Assembly: GCA_047967505.1 (NCBI GenBank)
Contig: CM106539.1
Length of the DNA: 64,000 nucleotides
Source: Dipteris shenzhenensis
Taxonomy: Eukaryota; Polypodiophyta; Polypodiopsida; Gleicheniales
Strand: one strand, 5' to 3'
In this document: positions 22,365 through 32,702 of the stretch, in pieces
Position numbering within the stretch: position 1 is the first letter of the stretch
Layout of the letters: the number at the start of each line of letters is the position of its first letter
Made by a program: the position numbers and the translations under genes
The notes under the pieces: model-generated
What the model saw: only the letters and a program-made list of their open reading frames with translations
The model's database searches: none
What the model was told of the DNA's origin: nothing

Positions 22365-22745
22365 TTATTTTGTGCAACAACTTGCATGCACCCCCAACTT
22401 GTTGCATGTGCAATAGGTTGAGTGTACCCCCAACTTGTTGTATGTGCAATAGGTTGGGGGTGCATCTAACCTATTGCACAAATCAAGAAAAATTGATGAT
22501 TTGTGCAACAGGTTGTGTGTACCCCCAACCTATTGCATGTGCAATAGGTTGTGTGCACCCCCAACCTATTGCATGTGCAATAGGTTGAGTGTACACCCAA
22601 CCTATTGCATGTGCAATAGCTTGGGGGTGCACACAACCTATTACACAAATTGAGGAAATTTTATAATTTGCACCCCCACCCTGTTGCATGTGTAATAGGT
22701 TGATGTACCCCCCAACATGTTGCATGTGCAACAAGTTGGGGGTAC
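22365..22745. repeat. palindromic minisatellite, CCTATTGCATGTGCAATAGG core
   Basis: Repeated units of about 40 bp contain a hairpin: CCTATTGCA, a short centre, then TGCAATAGG, flanked by CCCCCAAC on one side and GTTGGGGGT on the other. At least six units are present, in alternating polarity because the core is self-complementary. Related units recur at 32.77-32.95 kb and 33.93-34.26 kb. Confidence 0.85.
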
Positions 22746-22749
22746 AGAC

Positions 22750-23820
22750 CACCAAGAGAGAGGGAAATTAGCACTCCCATCTAAAAGGATGTGTAAACAT
22801 ACCATGCCAATAAATACAATGAGGCTAGGTGGTGGTGGGGACAACATGGACACTAGGGAAGAGAGGAGGGGCAAGGAGAGGATAGGAGGAGGGAGTGGGG
22901 ACAAGGGGACGTCTGTCTATCAACGAGAGGACAATGTGATCTCCTCAAAATTACTCCCAAGCAAATCTCCCTTAACGTTTAGGAGGGCAAGTTGAAATCA
23001 TGGCCATCCATAATTACAACATAAACAGAGGCACAACTCAGTCAATTCAAATTTAAGAACCATTTCAGCCTTGATCATTTTGTGCGGAGATCTTGGCCAT
23101 GATATTTGAAATCCCCCTCCCTCCTAAAATGTCCCCCCAATTCGAATTCTCAACATTTTGCCTTCCCTTGCATTTCTTGTACTTCCCCTTCCAAGCCCAC
23201 AAGGGATCTCTAAGTGTAGCGCGGACAGATGTTGATGAAGACCATGGACATGCTAGCCATAGCCCACAAAGCTCATGAACATGACGCCAAGCAACCACTT
23301 GCAACACTATCCATGGGGTTGATCTGGGAGTGCATTTACTTGTGTGGGTGCTATTGGTGCAATGGGGTACAAGAAATGCAACAAGAGAGGTAGGAAGATA
23401 GACTCTAGATGGGCACATTCAAGTAAGGGGTCTTTAACTATATGAGCACCTAGGTAAAGTAAGCCAACTATTGAGCCTACCTTGTGTGATGTGTTAGTGC
23501 TTTGGGCAAGTCTTTCATAGGGCACTTAACTGCATGAGATTGGGACACACACGTGTTACACCCGCCCATGCCTCAAAAGGATCCAAAAATGAGAAATTGC
23601 AATTTTGGTTGGATTTCATTTGTATATTCGTGTACCTAAGCCAATTAAGAGATTTGAGTTTCCTTTGACAACCTTATTCTATCCTTGATTCTAACAGTGG
23701 ATTAGCAAGAGGGAGAAACAAGCTTTATTTTAACCTTTTATGCCACACAGACGAGGCAACTAGTGCTTGCTCAAACTTCGCCATTTAGGCTTTTTTGCTT
23801 AAACCAAGAGATTGTTTACA
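22750..23820. other. intergenic stretch without a supported gene
   Basis: A 117-codon minus frame at 23,065-23,418 has mixed composition but no motif and no splice or regulatory context that would support it. No tandem repeat is obvious. Nothing further can be claimed. Confidence 0.5.
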
Positions 23821-23825
23821 TATTA

Positions 23826-23828
<3 letters not shown>

Positions 23829-23867
<39 letters not shown>
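23829..23867. repeat. (GA)n microsatellite
   Basis: An uninterrupted run of about 19 GA dinucleotides. Confidence 0.98.
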
Positions 23868-23870
<3 letters not shown>

Positions 23871-24015
23871 TACTTCATGGCAACAATGCCAAGGAGTCAA
23901 GTCTGAGCGATTCCAAGGATCGAACTCATGCACATAATGGCACGAACTATTTAGGAATCAAACTCACACTCGATGACACAAAATACATGCAGGTTTTACA
24001 AAACTTTTTTTTGTG

Positions 24016-24115
24016 AGAAAATGAGATTTGTGTTAAATTAGAGGAATAAGAAATTTGATTTTTTAAAGAGAGAAAATGAGATTTGTATTAAATTAGAGGA
24101 ACAAGAAATTTGAAA
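24016..24115. repeat. two-copy direct repeat, ~55 bp
   Basis: GAGAAAATGAGATTTGT(G/A)TTAAATTAGAGGAA(T/C)AAGAAATTTGA occurs twice in tandem with a short A/T-rich spacer. Confidence 0.85.
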
Positions 24116-24659
24116 GTTAGAGGTAGATTGCGTATGCAGTAGCCTTCAAAGCCTTGAAGGTCATGAGAAAAACTCAGACTTCCTAGGGCCTGTTTTCGCA
24201 CACCTGAATGCGCAATACGCGCATTTAGGTGCGAATTTAGACACTTTTTCTATTCACACGAAGGTTAATGTGCAACATGCGATGGTGCTCACGGCATATG
24301 GGTTCGATGACGAATCCAACCATTATGGTTGGACTCATCTCGCCACCCCGGTGCTGGATGCATTGGGGGGCTCTACCCCTACAATCTGATGTGCCCTCCT
24401 TCGATAACTAGTCTCCATCATGTTGACCCTCCTTTCATAGTTTGCAACCCGTACTAAGGGGCTCCCTTCCCGTGTGGCTTGAAACGCGTGCCGTTGGTAT
24501 GCCCCATCTGCCCACTACATTTCCTTGTGCCCCATCTGCCCCTAGTGTGATAACCAAAGAGATCCACAAGTTCCGCTACACACTATTCTTAAAATCCGTA
24601 GGCAAGTGGCTACGAAACTTCGTGGAGAGAGAGAGAGCGAGAGAGAGAGAGGGAGGCTT

Positions 24660-24804
24660 TGCCACGCGCCCAAACACTTGAAAGGTTGCTGCCGAGACCG
24701 GGTGGTGCCCGACGGGAACAACGCATCTTCACAAATCTAATGCCGCGTGCCCATGACACTTGCCGCCACCACCTTCACGTCCTCCACGCCATTATTTATA
24801 TAAA
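24660..24804 (+). promoter_or_regulatory. candidate promoter of the ASR gene
   Basis: TTATATAAA at 24,796-24,804 lies 129 bp upstream of the ASR start codon, a normal plant TATA distance when a leader of about 100 bases is allowed. A TTCACGTCC element with an ACGT core is at 24,774-24,782. GCCACGCGCC (about 24,660) and TGCCGCGTGCC (about 24,741) resemble ABRE coupling elements. ABA or drought control is known for the ASR family; here it is inferred from these motifs only. Confidence 0.5.
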
Positions 24805-24932
24805 CAGCATCTCCAGCTTACTGCTAATCTTAATTGTGAATTTCTGCACAGCATCTCTTCACTTTCGTTGTCAATTAACTCTTTGGTCAGCCCCTTGCTT
24901 CCTTATCTCTGAACTGTCGTCTTGGTTTTCCC

Positions 24933-25386
24933 ATGGCTCACCTCTTCCACCACAATCGAGACGAGCAGCAGCCATCTGCCGACATTGATACCACGGATAC
25001 ATACAACCAGGACACCGTGGATGCTTCTGGGCTCGATGAGGGCCAGAAGGAGGTCCAGCGTGATAAGCGTAAAGAGCATTTGGATGAGCTGGGTGCTGCA
25101 GCGGCGGGTGGATTGGGCCTAGTAAGTCGTGAACTTTTGGCTCTAGATCTGCTAATAAACTTGTGAACAGGAAACTTTTAAGGCGGTTCTTTAGCTGCAT
25201 CTTGTTATGCCCAATCTTTTGATCTCCATCTTGGAATTGCAGTACGAAAGGCGCGAGGCCGAGAAGGATCCCGAGCACGCTCGTCGCCACAAGTTAGAGG
25301 AAGAGGCTGCAGCAGCTGGCGCTCTTGGAGAAGGTGGCCTCGCATTCCATGAGCATCGAAACGAGAAAAAGGCCGAGGACCTCTAG
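24933..25386 (+). CDS. ASR protein (abscisic acid, stress and ripening; ABA/WDS family), two exons
   Basis: A 110-residue protein is encoded by exons 24,933-25,121 (63 codons) and 25,243-25,386 (47 codons and TAG). They are separated by a 121-bp phase-0 intron with GTAAGT donor and TTGCAG acceptor. ASR proteins are small, hydrophilic, largely disordered proteins that bind zinc and DNA or act as chaperones in nucleus and cytosol during drought. The ABA/WDS domain is clear: [17 protein letters not shown] at the exon 1 end, then [40 protein letters not shown] and a short KKAEDL end. The N terminus has the usual His cluster (HLFHH). Unlike many ASR proteins there is no long Lys/His-rich C-terminal tail. 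The start has a CCATGG context. The gene is intact and the two-exon structure matches the family. Confidence 0.95.
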
Positions 25387-25429
25387 GAGGCAGTGTGTTA
25401 TGATGTTGTCTACCGTTCAGCCTTCCCGT

Positions 25430-25435
25430 AATAAA
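25430..25435 (+). terminator. polyadenylation signal of the ASR gene
   Basis: AATAAA lies 44 bp after the ASR stop codon, the only such hexamer close downstream, and is followed by GTGTGT. Confidence 0.6.
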
Positions 25436-25598
25436 GTGTGTATAAAGGTGCTGCTTAATTATATACTACGCATTTCGCTTCATGCTGGTCGTTCCCACAA
25501 TAACCAGAGTTGTTTCAAGTATCCGTTGTACACTAGCTATCCTTTCACTAGTCGATCTGCTCCAAGTAAATTCGGTTTTACGTACAATAGATATGGAA

Positions 25599-25868
25599 AA
25601 GTAGCTAATTGTTTAAAAGGGAATGCAATTTTCTAACCCTTTGGAAGGAAGTAAATTGAACTTTATGGTTGGTTTAAATTCACAAAGACATTGAAATAAT
25701 CATTTCTCCTATGAATGCTTAATTTATTATTCAAAAGTAGCTAATTGTTTAAAAGGGAATGGAATTTTCTAACCCTTTGGAAGGAAGTAAATTGAACTTA
25801 TGGTTGGTTTAAATTCACAAAGACATTGAAATAATCATTTCTCCTATGAATGCTTAATTTATTATTCA
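25599..25868. repeat. two-copy tandem duplication, ~134-bp unit
   Basis: AAAAGTAGCTAATTGTTTAA and the next ~110 bp at about 25,599 are repeated at about 25,733 almost without change (one C/G difference and one missing T noticed). A recent duplication about 210 bp past the ASR stop codon. Confidence 0.9.
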
Positions 25869-25974
25869 ATTTTAATAATCATTTTTATACGAATGGGTAA
25901 TCAATTTGAAGTTCACGCAATCTAAATATCATAAAGTAATCGTATAAATAACTATTTGATTTGAAATGTATTAA

Positions 25975-27465
25975 ATTTATTCGTAATGCCTTTTAGTATG
26001 AATGGGTAGTTTATTTGAAGTTTGAGGGAGTTTGTGGTATTAATGGTTGGTTTGTTTGTAATTCAGTCAATGGACTTTGTTTAAAGCTTATTCAATATAA
26101 GGCCCTTTTGGTATGAATGGGTAGTTTGTTTGAAATTCACATTGATTAGTTTGTTTGTAGTTCAGTCAATGGACTTTGTTTAAAGCTTATTCAATATAAG
26201 GCCCTTTTGGTATGAATGGGTAGTTTGTTTGAAGTTCATTCAATGGTATGAATGATTAGTAATATTAAATGGATAGTTTCTTTGAATTTCAATGGAGTTT
26301 GTGGTATAAGTGGTTAGTTTGTTTGAATATTGATCATTCAAATATTGATCATTCAATGGACTTTGTTTAAAGTTCATTCAATATATAAATCCCTTTTGAT
26401 ATGAATGGGCTAGTTTGTTTGAAGTTCATTCAATGGAATGAATGGTTAGAATGTTTAAAGTTCATTTAATATAAATATGATTTTATTCAATGGATTTTGG
26501 TATAAGTGGTTAGTTTGTTTGAATATCATTGAAAGTTTGTTTGAATATCATTCAATGGACTTTGTTTAAAATTCATTCAATATAAAGCCCTTTTGGTATG
26601 ATTGGGTTAGTTTGTTTGAAATTCATTCAATAGTATGAAAGGTTAGAATGTTTTAAAGTGCATTTAATATACATATGATTTCATTCAATATACATATTAT
26701 AAAATGGTAAAATGGCTAGAATGTTTAAAGTTCATTTAATATACATATGATTTCATTCAATATACATATTATAAAATAAACATTTGATATTTTGATCTAA
26801 CAATTTTAGGTTTTGATGTTCATGTGCAATGGTATAAATGGTTAGCTTGGTTAAAGGTTATTCAATATACATATGATAACATAAACATTTGATGTCTTGA
26901 TTATTTTAAGGTTTCCAGCTAGGAAAAAATTCATGGAATTTGTGGTATGAGTGGTCAGTTTGTTTGAAGTTCATTCAATGGACTATATGATAAAATAAAC
27001 ATTTGATATCTTCATTGAATAATTTTAGGTTTTGAGCTAGGAAAAAATTCATGGAGTTTGTGGTATGAGTGGTCAGTTTGTTTGAAGTTCATTCAATGGA
27101 CTTTGTTTAAAGTTCATTTAATATAAATCCCCTTTGGTATGAATGGGTAGTTTGTTTGAAGATCATTCAATGGTACGAATGGTTAGTTTGTTTAAATTGC
27201 ATTCAATATACATATGATAAAATAAGCATTTGATATCTTTATTGAATAATTTTAGGCTTATAGCTAGGCAAAAATTCCTTTTTCATGGCACTTGATAACC
27301 AACCGGTTCAATCAATGGACTTTGTTTAAAGTTCATTCAATATAAATCCCTAGTGGTATGAACGGTTAATTTGTTTGAAGTTAATTCAATGGCATGAATG
27401 GTTAGTTTGTTTAAATCTCATTCAATATACATATGATAAATTAAACATTTGATATCTTGACTCCT
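25975..27465. repeat. AT-rich satellite, GGTATGAATGGGTAGTTTG family
   Basis: About 1.5 kb of repeating modules: GGTATGAATGGGTAGTTTG, AAGTTCATTCAATGGACTTTG, TTCATTCAATATAAATCCC and ATACATATGATAAAATAAAC. They recur in changing order with a period of roughly 80-140 bp and about 15 copies of the TTCATTCAATGG element. No coding capacity. Confidence 0.85.
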
Positions 27466-27469
27466 TACT

Positions 27470-28250
27470 TAGGCTCTCTCCTTTTCTTATTCATATCAAT
27501 GCCCACAAGCTTCACATCAAGCCGCATTAATTATTTCTAGTTGATGGTAATGTGATTCGTATTCGTAGTTTTGTTCACCCAGAATGGATGTAATATCTCA
27601 AGATTGAATAAATGCAATATTATTTTCTCATTATTTGTCATTTTACATTGCTTCCTTTTCCATACACATCCTTGCAATGGGATTTGTAGGACATATCAAA
27701 GATGTATGCATTTCATAATCGACAACATCAAAGCCACTAGCATCCCTTTGACTTTCTTGTTGTATTTTTAAGTTTTAGGCCTCATGGGACATACGCAAGG
27801 GTCATTAGGAAGTTCAATTGGTGCTATTTATGGCTAAGGGGAAATTGGCTATAATGTTTATCCAAAACTTCACATCTTCCATGCTATCTTATGAAATTTG
27901 ACTACTCTTGGAAATCCCAAATAGATTACATCTCAATCTTCCCAAACTTCACATCTTCCATGCTATCTTATGAAGTTTGACTATTCTTGAAAATCCCAAT
28001 TAGATCACGTATCAACCTCTTCTTTTGAAAGCCCCTTTTTTCCTCATCCCAACATGCTCTTCACATTGTCACTTCCTCTTTGATCATGCACTTTGATGTG
28101 TTTCTCTGTGGATTTTGACTAGTACTAGTTTCCTCCTTTGGCATGTATTAATTTAGAGCTGGCATACTAGTCAAACCACAAGGGGTGCATTAGCCCTTTC
28201 TTTAGGGGAGATTCATCATCTCTCTATCTTTTCTATCTCCATAAACTAGC
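27470..28250. repeat. intergenic stretch with an ~80-bp duplication
   Basis: CTTCACATCTTCCATGCTAT begins two copies at about 27,869 and 27,948 that each run through TTTGACTA(C/T)TCTTG(G/A)AAATCCCAA. The region around 27,640-27,780 is weakly similar to 59,075-59,220 (TGCATTTCATAAT...). No gene is supported. Confidence 0.7.
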
Positions 28251-28314
28251 TAGTCTAGATTTCCTTTCTTATCATACAATGAAGGTTATCATCGCTTCCA
28301 AGAGAGGCATACAA

Positions 28315-28805
28315 AGGTTTCAAGATAGGCAAGATGAAAAGCACACTCAAGATACAATGAAGAGTTTGAAAGAAGAGGGAAAAGATGTACAATATCCAAA
28401 TTACAAAATGAAAAATGTGAAAAGAGAAGAAGGATGGAATACAGAAAAGAGAAGAAAGATAGAATGTGGAAAAAGAATTGGGAAAGAGAGAAGATAAGGA
28501 AATGCAGAAAAAGAAGAGAAGAGAAGAGAAAAGAGAAGAAAATAGGAAGGGATAATGACAAGAAAAGGGAAGGGATGAAAAAAAGAGAAGAAAAGAGAGA
28601 AGAAAGAGGGATGGATGTAGAAAAGAGAGAAGAAAAAGAGGAATGGAAAAGAAAGGGAAAGACGGATGGAATGTAGAAAAAAAGGGCAAAAAGAAGATGG
28701 AAAAAAGAAATAAGGAAAGAGAGGAGGGAAAGACGAAAGGGGAAGAGAAATGGAGAGGAAAAGAGAAGAGCAATGGAGGGGGCAAAGAGGGAAAGAGAAA
28801 AATCC
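28315..28805. repeat. GA-rich purine tract
   Basis: About 490 bp of AAAGAGAAGAAAGAGG-type sequence. Overlapping Lys/Glu/Arg-rich frames on the plus strand and Ser/Phe/Leu-rich frames on the minus strand are artefacts of strand-biased composition. Confidence 0.9.
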
Positions 28806-28918
28806 TACGTCCATCTCATTTGCTAATGCTTAAGGCATTGTGAATGTTCAATATAAGACATATCATGAACTAAAAAGAGAGGTGGGGAAAAGTTAGTTTG
28901 GATTGTTGGGCACGAGAT

Positions 28919-29612
28919 TGTTAGAATCAAAGAGCATGTGCCTAGCGTGCCCCCCGCCAAGACCGCTAGCACCTCACGGAAGTGCACAACCTTCATGGCC
29001 ACTACGGAGGCTCTGGCATGTGTGTATGGCAGGTCCCCACCCCTGCAATAAGGCACCCTTGCCTAGCCAGCCCTCCAACCTCCACAAAAGGCAAGCTTGG
29101 GGGAATTGAAGATAGGAGGGGCAACTTGGACTATTTATGTCCCTTCATCTTCCACACACCTTTGTATGTGGGATAATTCAACCCTTTCTCCTTCTTCTTA
29201 TCCCCTTTGTCCATGAGAGATTTGCACCTCCAACACCCCCCTCCAATCGATCATGGAGAGAGGTGGCCGGGGATCAGACCCGGGCTCTGATACCATGTTA
29301 GAATCAAAGAGCATGTGCCTAGCGTGCCCCCCGCCAAGACCGCTAGCACCTCACGGAAGTGCACAACCTTCATGGCCACTACGGAGGCTCTGGCATGTGT
29401 GTATGGCAGGTCCCCACCCCTGCCATAAGGCACCCTTGCCTAGCCAGCCCTCCAACCTCCACAAAAGGCAAGCTTGGGGGAATTGAAGATAGGAGGGGCA
29501 ACTTGGACTATTTATGTCCCTTCATCTTCCACACACCTTTGTATGTGGGATAATTCAACCCTTTCTCCTTCTTCTTATCCCCTTTGTCCATGAGAGATTT
29601 GCACCTCCAACA
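28919..29612 (-). mobile_element. TRIM (terminal-repeat retrotransposon in miniature), 694 bp
   Basis: Two 317-bp LTRs (28,919-29,235 and 29,296-29,612) flank only 60 bp of internal DNA. Each starts TGTTAG and ends CCAACA on the plus strand (TGTTGG...CTAACA in element orientation). The minus strand reads TGGTATCAGAGCCCGGG next to the right LTR, the primer site for initiator-methionine tRNA. A GGAGGGGGG polypurine tract adjoins the left LTR. The 5-bp target duplication GAGAT is perfect (28,914-28,918 and 29,613-29,617). By eye the LTRs differ at one base (A at 29,047 versus C at 29,424), so insertion was recent. It encodes nothing and must be mobilised in trans, probably by a Ty1/copia partner. 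Confidence 0.95.
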
Positions 29613-29754
29613 GAGATAAATTAGCTAGGATTACATTCACGTTTTCACAATTGCATTAATGGGTTATTAACCTTCATTAATTATGCTTCAAAGTAGCGTG
29701 AAAACAACATGATCATGTTGCTTGCTGAAAAAAGTCACAAGAAAACCAAGTAAA

Positions 29755-29935
29755 AGTACCGTCGATATTATTCACATAACGGACGGTAATATGTACATCA
29801 TCGGTGTTAATATTACTAATACTGGCGATTACTATTACCGCCGGTATTATAACCAGTGGTAATGCTATATTACCGATGGGTTTTTTCATATTACCGTCGG
29901 CAGTAGCTTAAGTACTGGCGGTATTGTTGGTTACA
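29755..29935. repeat. repeated TTACCGNCGG motifs, possible transposon subterminal region
   Basis: About ten short direct and inverted copies of a TTACCG(T/C)CGG-like motif occur within 180 bp (ACCGTCGATATTA, ATTACCGCCGGTATTATAA, ATATTACCGTCGGCAG, ACTGGCGGTATTG). Such clusters are typical of the subterminal regions of plant DNA transposons. No clear terminal inverted repeat or CACTA end was found, so the class is unknown. Confidence 0.5.
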
Positions 29936-30430
29936 GATTCACAGTTTCTTGCACAACCCAATGCCATATATTGGTGGAAAGGAAAATAGGGGCTTGTCAT
30001 TTGATCTGATTGTGGTTCATATCTTGATAAACCCTTTGGTAAGTTTGGAACGAAAGTGAACCACGATTTGATCTAAATAGTGATAAAATTGAGTGGGGGA
30101 GGGTAAGTTAGCATTCATTATACTTGTGGGTGTGGTTAGCTACTCCGATTCCTTGCGTTTCGGGGAAATCGTAGACCGCAAATGTGAGTGCGAGTGAATG
30201 CAATTGTTTGTGTGTGCTCCTGAGGGTGGTCTATACTCCAACTCCTTGCATTTTGGGAAACTTGTCGATCATGAGTTTCAATGAATGTGCAATTGTTAGC
30301 GAGGAGTCTTAAGGCATGGAGAGGAGATGGCAATGATTTGAGCAAAAATAGGGCATGTGTTGCGACTACGAATGCACAATCAGAAATGCCTAAAACTAGA
30401 AATGCTCTTCCACAACCTTCAAGATGAGTT

Positions 30431-30840
30431 GTGCCTAGCCAAACTGTAGATGCATCGAGTCATGCCCATGCTAGTATTCATATGCCCTATAATATTTTTG
30501 GGGTTGAACAAAGAGTTGCAAAAGAGGATCTCAAAGATGAAATGGACACTACCCCAACGCTGGATCCACCCTGTGAGGTCGTTAAGCAAGATATGGGGAG
30601 AGGATTTATGCGGGTGTCACAATCCTCTCAAAGAGGTATTCCACATGAAAAGGGGAAAAAATGTAAGTCACATGGTCGAGAATGGGACTTTGTCATTAAT
30701 GTTCGTGACTGTGTTGAGTGGAAATGCAAGTATTGTGGAATACAAAAATCAGGGGGAGCACCTCGTATAAGAGGTCACTTGCTTGGGAACTCAAGAAAGA
30801 GCATTTAATGTGGTGAGCCCCAGGAGCTACTATAGTAGCT
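30431..30840 (+). pseudogene. hAT transposase fragment with BED zinc finger
   Basis: The frame ends with a BED-type zinc finger: REWDFVINVRDCVEWKCKYC (aromatic residues and C-x2-C), then GGAPRIRGHLLG with the His ligand. BED fingers of this form occur at the N terminus of plant hAT transposases and hAT-derived proteins, where they bind DNA. The protein stops (TAA) shortly after the finger. The catalytic RNase H-like domain and dimerisation region are absent, so this is a truncated relic. The start used here (30,431) is only the first usable codon. Confidence 0.7.
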
Positions 30841-31249
30841 CGCACCTTGATAGAGAAGTTGTAATTTTCTAGAAAAATCCAAAGAAGATGAATTTGGGAA
30901 AGTCAAGGTGTAAGTGGAGTAGAGTCTCCAAGCACGCACGGTGATGGAAGTACAAGTGTTGTAGGGTCCCATGCTAGAACACCTTGTGTGGACACTAACA
31001 TGCAAGATAGATCTCCACCTATGGCTCATGAAGCTAGATCGGCAAAATTGTAACTCCTAATTTCAGGTAGCCCACGATAGTTGAGAGCATTCGAATTCAA
31101 GATTTGGAGAATGCACAATAGGGTCAACATTTGCTTGCGTGTAGCCAATCGCGAAACTATTTTCAGGGCCATTTTGGGGCCACGACTTGATGCACTCCTG
31201 GGTAAAATTTTGAATTTTGCGAGGACCTGTGCTCTCGTCAAAAATTTTC

Positions 31250-31860
31250 CCGACGTCATGATGCTGCACTGGCGTTATAATGAGACAATATATTTATTCT
31301 AAACACCACAAAGCTTGACACATGGTAGCTCTGCACTACATTGTGCATCTCTGTGCATCTCTACACTACTTCATGCACCGTAGTCTCTGGCTTGACCACC
31401 TATCATCGTGCAACCTTTTGTTGCATCTTTGCCACTGTCACTAGGCAGATTGCCCATGCGAATCATTAAAATTCAAGGTTGTCTTGGAGATACCACCGTG
31501 CTAGTTCTTGGCGTTATAATGAGATGTAATCTATCATTTTAAACACTGCCACAACGCAGCATCGCACAGCCTTTTGCCACAGCTTTGCCACCTTCCACTG
31601 GTCAACACGCCCATGAAGATTATAGGTTGGCTTGGAGAGACCACCGCGCTGGTTTTTGGCATAATAATGAGATGCAATCTATCATTTTTAACATCGCCTC
31701 AGTGTAGTCTCTAGCCTAACGACCTGTTATCACCCAAAATTCAAGGTTGTCTTAGAGTAACCACCAAGCTGGTTCTTGGAGTTATAGCCCCATTACCTAT
31801 TTTTATGTATTATAGGAGGAGATCTATGTCAGCCACTGCGCTCTTTCTTGGAGTTATATA
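31250..31860. repeat. degenerate tandem repeat, GGCGTTATAATGAGA unit
   Basis: Diverged copies of CTTGGCGTTATAATGAGATG followed by CAATCTATCATTTTAAACA occur at about 31,270, 31,508, 31,655, 31,775 and 31,845 with 75-240 bp spacing. Interspersed with them are CACCAC/CGCTGG and 'GCATCTCT' blocks. No coding frame. Confidence 0.65.
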
Positions 31861-31900
31861 GTTTTGTACCAAGGAGAATATATTTCCTTCTGCAACTGAG

Positions 31901-32068
31901 GAAAATAAAATTGACGATATGGCCCTTGAGGGGTCCCCTCTAGGGGCAAGGTCCATATCAACATGCCATATCTGTCTAGTGGCATCCTAGATATTGTATA
32001 ATCCATGTCGATATGGCCCTTGCCCCTAGAGGGGACCCCTAAAGGGCCATATCGTCAATTGCATTTTC
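31901..32068. mobile_element. fold-back element, 58-bp inverted arms
   Basis: The left arm (31,901-31,958) and right arm (32,010-32,068) are inverted copies with few mismatches. Each contains GACGATATGGCCCTT, GGGGTCCCCTCTAGGGGCAA and CCATATC. The loop is about 50 bp. A diverged relative with the same GATATGGCCCTTGAGGGGTC-type arms is at 49,338-49,433. The two copies indicate a small mobile hairpin family; no target duplication could be set with confidence. Confidence 0.75.
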
Positions 32069-32353
32069 TGAAAGTTTAATTATCTTTTTGTAGATGTATC
32101 TCCATGCAACCACAACGGTGGGTCATTGGAGCTTATTTTGGTCCTACACCAAGAAAATTGTAGTCCTACTTTATTGGCATTTTAGTCCTTTGTGCAGTAA
32201 CTACAAATGAGGGCAAAAGTATTCCAAGACACCACGGTGACGAAGCAAGCAAAGCCACATTGGGTGGAGACTACCATGGGCAAAGACCAGTGTAAGCGAG
32301 GCTGAGAGGAGGCTAGGCGAGCAAAGGAGGCTAGTGATAAGCGTGGTTTGAGG

Positions 32354-32602
32354 ACTCGGGGGGGTCACTCATCATATGTAACCCTATCACGTGAGTTCAA
32401 CAGAAGGATTTTTTTTATTTCTAAAATTTACATAAATAAATATACATAAGGGACTATTTAAAATAGTTTTGGAAAAAATTTATAGATTTGTATAGAAAAG
32501 GGGTACATTTTATTCATGAAATTTTTTACAGATAAGGGACTTTAAATATAGGCCTTGAACGCACGTGATATAGAGGGTTTATACATAGTGACCCCCCCGA
32601 GT
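32354..32602. mobile_element. MITE, 249 bp, with 16-bp perfect terminal inverted repeats
   Basis: The ends are ACTCGGGGGGGTCACT (32,354-32,369) and its exact complement AGTGACCCCCCCGAGT (32,587-32,602). Inverted similarity continues inwards for about 45 bp to TCACGTG and GAGTTCAA. The element is flanked by TTGAGG on both sides (32,348-32,353 and 32,603-32,608), a probable 6-bp target duplication, or 8 bp (GTTTGAGG) if the end is set two bases inwards. The interior is AT-rich and non-coding. The superfamily is not assigned. Confidence 0.85.
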
Positions 32603-32702
32603 TTGAGGAGGTGGCTAATGAGGTGCCCTCGACTTAACCCCCCCCCAAACATGTTGTGCTATCAGCCTTTAAATTTAATGTTTCTCCTTTTTGTTTAATA
32701 TT

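Noticed and set aside
22365-22745. CRISPR-like array of ~40-bp repeats
   Set aside because: Plant nuclear context, no unique spacers, units are self-complementary and degenerate, and no cas genes.
23065-23418. 117-codon minus frame
   Set aside because: No motif, no supporting splice or promoter context, composition not distinct from the opposite strand.
28255-28814. 176- and 137-codon Phe/Ser/Leu-rich minus frames
   Set aside because: Complement of a pure GA tract; no non-repetitive sequence.
28919-29617. Simple tandem duplication of 377 bp
   Set aside because: The borders TG/CA, PBS, polypurine tract and GAGAT duplication show it is an LTR element, not a tandem repeat.
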